Part shown: piece after piece, positions 59,391-64,000 of the stretch
Numbering within the stretch: the first letter of the stretch is position 1
Layout: every line of letters starts with the position of its first letter
DNA from: CADEED01 sp036677145
Lineage (GTDB): Bacteria; Pseudomonadota; Gammaproteobacteria; Steroidobacterales; Steroidobacteraceae
NCBI GenBank assembly: GCA_036677145.1
Contig: JAKFFF010000011.1
Location: forward strand, 124,001-188,000
DNA: 64,000 bases
Reading direction: 5' to 3'
Notes under the pieces: model-generated
What the model saw: only the letters and a program-made list of their open reading frames with translations
Told to the model about the DNA's origin: nothing
Database searches by the model: none
Translations under genes and position numbers: made by a program

Positions 59391-59885
59391 ATGTCACCCC
59401 GTGGTAACGCGCGCATTCTCGGCCTCGACCCCGGTTCCCTGCGCACCGGCTACGGCGTCATCGATTGCCAGCGGGGCGAGATGCGCATCGTCGCGCAGGG
59501 TTGCATCGCCACCGCGGGTGGCGCGCTGGCCAACCGGCTGCGGATCATCCATTCCCGGGTGGTCGAGCTCATCGCCGAACATCTGCCCCAGGAGATCGCC
59601 ATCGAACGGGTATTCCTCGCGAAGAACGCCGACAGCGCGCTCAAGCTCGGGCAGGCGCGCGGCGCGGCGCTCGCGGCCGTGCCCGCGATGCTCGAAGTAC
59701 ACGAATACGCGCCGCGCGCGATCAAGCTCGCGGTCGTGGGCGTCGGCGGCGCGGAGAAAACCCAGGTCGCGCACATGGTCCGGCAACTGCTCCGGGTGGA
59801 CACGCGGCTCACGGCCGATGCGGCGGACGCGCTCGCCGTCGCGATCTGCCATGCGAACTCCAGAAAGTTCGAGATGACCGCGTGA
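59391..59885 (+). CDS. ruvC: Holliday junction endonuclease RuvC
   Basis: A 164-residue resolvase: catalytic Asp in ILGLDPGSLRTGYG, Glu in IAIERVFLAKNADSALKLGQARG, and the acidic pair in TADAADALAVAICH. ATG 59391 puts the first catalytic motif at the usual distance; an upstream in-frame ATG at 59301 would add 30 atypical residues. The stop overlaps the ruvA GTG (GTGA). Confidence 0.95.
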   Translation: MSPRGNARILGLDPGSLRTGYGVIDCQRGEMRIVAQGCIATAGGALANRLRIIHSRVVELIAEHLPQEIAIERVFLAKNADSALKLGQARGAALAAVPAMLEVHEYAPRAIKLAVVGVGGAEKTQVAHMVRQLLRVDTRLTADAADALAVAICHANSRKFEMTA

Positions 59886-60490
59886 TCGGATTCATCCGCG
59901 GCAAACTCGTCATCAAGACTCCGCCTCATCTCACCGTGGACGTGGGCGGCGTCGGTTACGACATCGAAGCGCCGATGTCGACGTTCTACACGCTGCCCGC
60001 GGTGGGCAGCGAAGTGCGACTGCTGACGCATCTCGTCGTGCGCGAGGACGCGCACATCCTGTACGGCTTCGGCACGCAGGAAGAACGCGCGTTGTTCCGC
60101 AACCTGCTCAAGGTCTCGCAGGTTGGTCCCAAGCTCGCGCTCGCGATCCTGTCGGGCGTGAGCGTCGAGGGGTTCGCGACACTGGTGAAGCTGCAAGACA
60201 CCGCGTCGCTCACGAAGATTCCCGGAGTCGGGCGCAAGACCGCCGAGCGGGTACTCATGGAAATGAAGGACCGCCTCGATGCGCTCAATGAAGCGAGCGC
60301 GAGTTTCGCGGCGGGTGGCTCAGGGCCCGCGTTGTCGTCGAGCACCGAGGGTGAGGCTTGGACCGCGCTCGTGGCTCTCGGCTACAAGCCGGCCGAAGTC
60401 ACCGCGATGCTGAAGCCGTTCGCGGGTTCCGGTGGGACGACCGAAGATCTCATCCGTCGTGCGTTGCAGGGCACGGTGCGTCCGCAATGA
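59882..60490 (+). CDS. ruvA: Holliday junction branch-migration protein RuvA
   Basis: A 202-residue RuvA from GTG 59882: OB-fold (MIGFIRGKLVIKTPPHLTVDVGGVGY), two helix-hairpin-helix motifs (LLKVSQVGPKLALAILS and LTKIPGVGRKTAERVL), and a C-terminal RuvB-binding three-helix domain (EAWTALVALGYKPAEV). It tetramerises on the junction and loads RuvB. It overlaps ruvC and ruvB by 4 bp each. Confidence 0.97.
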   Translation: MIGFIRGKLVIKTPPHLTVDVGGVGYDIEAPMSTFYTLPAVGSEVRLLTHLVVREDAHILYGFGTQEERALFRNLLKVSQVGPKLALAILSGVSVEGFATLVKLQDTASLTKIPGVGRKTAERVLMEMKDRLDALNEASASFAAGGSGPALSSSTEGEAWTALVALGYKPAEVTAMLKPFAGSGGTTEDLIRRALQGTVRPQ

Positions 60491-61533
60491 GCACTCCCGA
60501 GAATCGGCTCGTGCAGGCGCCGGCCACGCGCGAAGAGGAAGCGGTGGATAGGGCCATCCGCCCGAAGAAGCTCGCGGACTATGTAGGCCAGGAGCAGGTC
60601 AAGGCGCAGCTCGAAATTTTCGTGCAGGCCGCGGTCAAGCGCGGCGAAGCGCTCGATCACGCATTGATCTTCGGACCTCCGGGTCTCGGCAAGACGACGC
60701 TGGCCAACATCCTGGCCGCCGAGCTTGGCGTGAGTCTGCGCCAGACCTCGGGCCCGGTGCTCGAACGGCCCGGCGACCTGGCCGCATTGCTCACCAACTT
60801 GCAACCGCGCGACGTGTTGTTCATCGACGAGATCCATCGGCTTTCGCCGGTGGTCGAAGAAGTGCTGTATCCCGCGATGGAGGATTTCCAGCTCGACATC
60901 ATGATCGGCGAGGGCCCGGCGGCGCGCTCGATCAAGCTCGCGCTGCAGCCGTTCACCTTGATAGGCGCGACCACCCGCGCGGGCCTGCTCACATCCCCGT
61001 TGCGAGACCGCTTCGGCATCGTGCAGCGCCTCGAGTTCTACACGGTCGGCGAGCTCGAACGCATCGTGACGCGTTCGGCCGGAATTCTCGGCGTGCCCAT
61101 CGACGCGGACGGCGCGGCGCGGATCGCGCAACGCTCGCGCGGCACGCCGCGTATCGCGAACCGTCTGCTGCGGCGCGTGCGTGACTTCGCGGAGGTCAAG
61201 GCGCAGGGCAGCATCGACGAGCCCGTGGCCCGCGCCGCGCTCGACCTGCTGGAAGTCGATCCGCAGGGTTTCGACGCGCTCGATCGCAAGCTGCTGTCCA
61301 CCATCATCGAGAAGTTCGACGGCGGACCGGTGGGTATCGAAAGCCTCGCGGCCGCGATCGGCGAGGAACGCGGCACGCTGGAAGACGTGATCGAACCGTT
61401 CCTGATCCAGCAGGGTTTTCTCATGCGCACGGCGCGCGGCCGCATGGCGACCCGCAACGCCTATCTACATTTCGGGCTCAAGGTGCCCGAGCGCGCGCTG
61501 TCGAACCTGCCGCTGTTCGAAGCGGAACGCTGA
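60487..61533 (+). CDS. ruvB: Holliday junction helicase RuvB
   Basis: A 348-residue AAA+ motor: RPKKLADYVGQEQVKAQLEIF, Walker A GPPGLGKTT, Walker B VLFIDEIHRL, sensor GATTRAGLLTSPLRDRFG, and a winged-helix C-terminus (EPFLIQQGFLMRTARGRMAT). It drives branch migration together with RuvA. Translationally coupled to ruvA. Confidence 0.98.
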   Translation: MSTPENRLVQAPATREEEAVDRAIRPKKLADYVGQEQVKAQLEIFVQAAVKRGEALDHALIFGPPGLGKTTLANILAAELGVSLRQTSGPVLERPGDLAALLTNLQPRDVLFIDEIHRLSPVVEEVLYPAMEDFQLDIMIGEGPAARSIKLALQPFTLIGATTRAGLLTSPLRDRFGIVQRLEFYTVGELERIVTRSAGILGVPIDADGAARIAQRSRGTPRIANRLLRRVRDFAEVKAQGSIDEPVARAALDLLEVDPQGFDALDRKLLSTIIEKFDGGPVGIESLAAAIGEERGTLEDVIEPFLIQQGFLMRTARGRMATRNAYLHFGLKVPERALSNLPLFEAER

Positions 61534-61543
61534 GCCCGCGACC

Positions 61544-61942
61544 ATGAACGAATTCAGCTGGCGCGCACGCGTTTACTGGGAAGACACCGACGGCGGCGGC
61601 GTGGTGTATTACGCCAACTACCTGCGATTCATGGAGCGCGCGCGCACCGAGTGGCTGCGTGTGCTCGGGCATGCGCAAGGCGAACTCGCCGCGAAGGAAG
61701 GTTTCGTGTTCGCGGTCGTCGAGGCGCACGTGCACTATCGCCGTCCCGCGCGTCTCGACGACGAACTGCTGATCACCTGTCTGCCGGTGCCCGAAGGCCG
61801 GGCATCGATCCGCTTCAAACAATCCGTCCGCAATGCCGCCACCGACCAGGTGCTGGCCGAGGGCGAGGTGCGCGTGGCCTGCGTCGATGCCACGACCTTC
61901 CGGCCCCGGCCCTTGCCGGATTTCGTGAAGCTCCCTCTTTAA
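61544..61942 (+). CDS. ybgC: Tol-Pal-associated acyl-CoA thioesterase YbgC
   Basis: A 132-residue hot-dog thioesterase with the catalytic block VYWEDTDGGGVVYYANYLRFMERARTEWLR. YbgC hydrolyses short acyl-CoA or acyl-ACP and is linked to phospholipid metabolism near the Tol system. It begins 10 bp after ruvB and ends 17 bp before tolQ, the usual gammaproteobacterial order. Confidence 0.95.
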   Translation: MNEFSWRARVYWEDTDGGGVVYYANYLRFMERARTEWLRVLGHAQGELAAKEGFVFAVVEAHVHYRRPARLDDELLITCLPVPEGRASIRFKQSVRNAATDQVLAEGEVRVACVDATTFRPRPLPDFVKLPL

Positions 61943-61959
61943 CAGCTCCAGGGTACGCA

Positions 61960-62631
61960 ATGGACAATGAACTCTCGATCGTCAAACTGGTGCTCGAAGC
62001 AAGCCCGGTCGTGCAGGGTGTGTTGTGCCTGCTGCTGCTTGCCTCGCTGATGTCGTGGACCATCATTTTCCGCAAGCGCTCGCTGATCTCGCGCGCGCAG
62101 TCGGAAGCGGAAACTTTCGAGAACAGCTTCTGGAAGGGCGGTGATCTCACCGCGCTTTACCGGCAGATCGAAGCGCGCGGCGGCGCCACCGGCATGTCGA
62201 GCATCTTCGAGTTCGGCTTCCGGGAATTCGCCCGTCTCAAGCAGGGCGGCATTCCGGCGGAGCAATTGCTCGACGGCGCACGCCGCGCGATGCGCGTCGG
62301 GCAGCTCAAGGAAATCGAGCGCCTCGAAGAGAGTCTCTCGAACCTCGCGACCATCGGATCGACCAGTCCCTATGTCGGCCTGTTCGGCACCGTGTGGGGA
62401 ATCATGAGCTCCTTCGTCGCGCTCGGCGGCGTGCAGCAGGCAACGCTGGCGATGGTCGCGCCCGGCATCGCGGAGGCGCTGATCGCGACCGCGCTCGGCC
62501 TGTTCGCCGCCATCCCCGCGGTGATCGCCTACAACCGGTACGCCGACCAGGTGAGCCGGCTCGAATTGCGCTACGACGCGTTCATGGAAGAGTTCTCGAC
62601 GATCCTGCAGCGTTACGCGGGCAACAAATAG
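61960..62631 (+). CDS. tolQ: Tol-Pal system proton channel subunit TolQ
   Basis: A 223-residue ExbB/TolQ-family protein with three helices (about 17-38, 133-155, 168-190). The motifs LATIGSTSPYVGLFGTVWGIM and ATALGLFAAIPAVIAYN are conserved. It forms the proton-driven motor with TolR that energises TolA during envelope constriction. ATG 61960 gives the standard length; the upstream open frame belongs to ybgC shadow coding. Confidence 0.96.
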   Translation: MDNELSIVKLVLEASPVVQGVLCLLLLASLMSWTIIFRKRSLISRAQSEAETFENSFWKGGDLTALYRQIEARGGATGMSSIFEFGFREFARLKQGGIPAEQLLDGARRAMRVGQLKEIERLEESLSNLATIGSTSPYVGLFGTVWGIMSSFVALGGVQQATLAMVAPGIAEALIATALGLFAAIPAVIAYNRYADQVSRLELRYDAFMEEFSTILQRYAGNK

Positions 62632-62640
62632 GAGACCGTC

Positions 62641-63096
62641 ATGGCATCGGTTAATCAAACTACCCGCCGGCGGAAACTGATGGGCGAGATCAACGTCGTG
62701 CCGTACATCGACGTGATGCTCGTGTTGCTGATCATCTTCATGATCACGGCGCCGCTGCTCGCCGAAGGCATCAAGGTCGAGTTGCCCAAGGCCGGGGCGC
62801 GGCCGATTCCGCCCGAGATGCTCAAGGACGCGAAACCCATCGTGCTGACCGTCGATTCGGCGGGACGGCTGTTCCTCAATCACGGTGGCAAGGAAGATGA
62901 ACCGATCGATGCGGCCACAGTCGAAGCGCGAGCGGCCGCGGTTCTGCGTCGCGCACCGGAAACCGCGGTGCTCGTGCGCGGGGACTATCGCGTGGCCTAT
63001 GGAGAAGTTGTTTCCGCCATGACCATTCTGCAACGCGCCGGTGCCAGCAAAGTTGGATTCATCACGCAGCCTCCGGAACGGATTCGGGGTCAATAG
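62641..63096 (+). CDS. tolR: Tol-Pal system protein TolR
   Basis: A 151-residue ExbD/TolR protein with one helix carrying the channel Asp (INVVPYIDVMLVLLIIFMIT) and a periplasmic domain (VLVRGDYRVAYGEVVSAMTILQRAGASKVGFITQP). It lies 9 bp after tolQ and 14 bp before tolA. Confidence 0.97.
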   Translation: MASVNQTTRRRKLMGEINVVPYIDVMLVLLIIFMITAPLLAEGIKVELPKAGARPIPPEMLKDAKPIVLTVDSAGRLFLNHGGKEDEPIDAATVEARAAAVLRRAPETAVLVRGDYRVAYGEVVSAMTILQRAGASKVGFITQPPERIRGQ

Positions 63097-63110
63097 GTTC
63101 CCCCAGCCCG

Positions 63111-64000
63111 ATGCCGCCACAGAAACCTCGCAAAAGTGGGCGGGCGCCTGCGATCGCGCTGTCCGTGCTACTGCACGCGGCCATCGCCGCGGTCGCCGTG
63201 TTTTTTGCCTGGTTCACGTGGAAACACGAGCCGCCACCCGTGCAGACGATGGCGATCGAAGGCACGGTGGTCGACGAGCGGGCGTTGAAGAACGTGTCGC
63301 CGCCGCCGGCGACGCCGGCCCCCGCACCCACTCCCGAACCCGAACCCGCGCCGCCGGAACCCGTCACACCGCCCGAGCCCGACCCGGCCGAGCTGGAAAA
63401 GCAGAAGGAAGAAGCGCGGCTCGCCGAGGAAAAGGAACAGGCCGAAAAGGTCGAACAGGAACGTATCGAGCGGGAAAAGCAGGAGCAGGAACAGGCGCGG
63501 CTCGATGCCGAAAAGGCAGAGACCGAGAAGCAGGAAGCCAGGCGCCTCGAAGAGCAGAAGCAGGCCGCGGCCAGGGCCGCCGCCGAGAAGGCCGCTGCGG
63601 AAAAGGCGGCCGCGGAGAAAAAGGCCCTCGAGAAAAAGCGTGCGGACGATGCCGCCGCCGCGAAGAAGGCCGCCGAGGAAAAGGCGCGGCTCGCACGCGA
63701 GGCGGAGTTGCGGCGCAGTCTCGAGGCGGAGGAGCGCGGCAATGCAATACGCGGCAGCGCCGAAGCTTCACGCTGGCACGCGCAGATAGTCGCGCGGATC
63801 ACACGCGCCTGGATTCGTCCACCCTCGGCACGTGCGGGCATCGAGTGTATTGTGTCGGTCACGCAGGTCCCGGGCGGCGAAGTCACCGGCGTCCGAGTGC
63901 AGAGTTGCAGCATCGCCGACCCGGCGCTGCGCGAATCAGTGGAAGCCGCGGTGTACCGCGCTTCGCCACTGCCGCCGCCGCCGGATCCGGCGCTGTTCGA
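63111..64000 (+). CDS. tolA: Cell envelope protein TolA, partial (runs off the window)
   Basis: The frame opens at ATG 63111 and stays open to the last base (about 296 residues). It has an N-terminal membrane helix (APAIALSVLLHAAIAAVAVFFAW), a Pro-rich turn, a long Glu/Lys/Ala coiled coil (about 85-210: repeated AAAEKAAAEKAAAEKK-like blocks), and the start of the C-terminal TonB-like domain (WHAQIVARITRAWIRPP, CIVSVTQVPGGEVTGVRVQSCS). The C-terminus lies outside the window. TolB and Pal would be expected next. Confidence 0.93.
   Translation, partial: MPPQKPRKSGRAPAIALSVLLHAAIAAVAVFFAWFTWKHEPPPVQTMAIEGTVVDERALKNVSPPPATPAPAPTPEPEPAPPEPVTPPEPDPAELEKQKEEARLAEEKEQAEKVEQERIEREKQEQEQARLDAEKAETEKQEARRLEEQKQAAARAAAEKAAAEKAAAEKKALEKKRADDAAAAKKAAEEKARLAREAELRRSLEAEERGNAIRGSAEASRWHAQIVARITRAWIRPPSARAGIECIVSVTQVPGGEVTGVRVQSCSIADPALRESVEAAVYRASPLPPPPDPALF

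Overview
The window is a high-G+C, densely coded chromosomal segment of a Gram-negative proteobacterium. The order ruvC-ruvA-ruvB-ybgC-tolQ-tolR-tolA, the linked sucA-sucB-lpd block, RelA with EXDD-type synthetase residues, TonB-dependent receptors, Tat and lipoprotein exporters and two CCA-encoding tRNAs all fit a gammaproteobacterium. The mix of plant-polysaccharide hydrolases, YfiR/TonB-receptor modules and GGGGAC-type REP hairpins would suit the Steroidobacteraceae/Nevskiales/Xanthomonadales area, but that placement is only an inference.

Layout. 1-4.2 kb (minus): a GntR/YtrA-regulated ABC-2 export operon that includes an unusual acyltransferase-3/ABC-ATPase fusion. 4.4-6.7 kb: a LigM-type O-demethylase and a small nuclease-fold-like hypothetical. 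6.9-9.7 kb: a GH51 arabinofuranosidase, then a divergent hupE/ureJ and ureG pair. 9.8-14.9 kb: a MASE1 histidine kinase, a TraB/GumN-like protein, an acyl-CoA-dehydrogenase-like flavoprotein and a DUF3313 lipoprotein. 15.0-19.3 kb (minus): a very large NCS1-transporter/Cys-cluster/hybrid-kinase fusion with its LuxR-type response regulator. 19.6-30.9 kb (plus): porin-urtABCDE-ureDABCEF, a complete urea uptake and hydrolysis operon except for ureG. 31-35.3 kb: an RND efflux pair. 35.4-43.8 kb: small lipoproteins, MAPEG, GH43, a histidine phosphatase, tRNA-Ala(CGC), a Bcp peroxiredoxin, tRNA-Arg(CCT), YfaZ, YjbQ, a GH28 enzyme and guanine deaminase. 43.8-49.4 kb: hybrid kinase, YfiR-like protein, TonB-dependent receptor, DUF5658. 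49.5-55 kb: 2-oxoglutarate dehydrogenase complex. 55.1-59.2 kb (minus): a pseudo-receiver/TonB hybrid and RelA. 59.4-64 kb: ruvCAB-ybgC-tolQRA, with TolA running off the end.

Biology. The centre of the window is a nitrogen-acquisition island. An outer-membrane porin, a urea ABC transporter and a nickel urease lie on one strand. A transporter-domain sensor kinase and response regulator are divergent from them, and the GTPase UreG plus the candidate nickel permease HupE/UreJ sit about 17 kb upstream of ureD. Guanine deaminase elsewhere in the window adds purine nitrogen salvage. The operon carries three unusual cis features: a textbook intrinsic terminator inside the first codons of urtB, a 97-bp inverted-repeat mini-element between ureC and ureE that supplies the ureE start codon, and a fragment of the same repeat family apparently inserted in frame into ureD. 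A second theme is plant cell-wall use (GH51, GH43 and GH28 enzymes, all exported, and a LigM-type demethylase).
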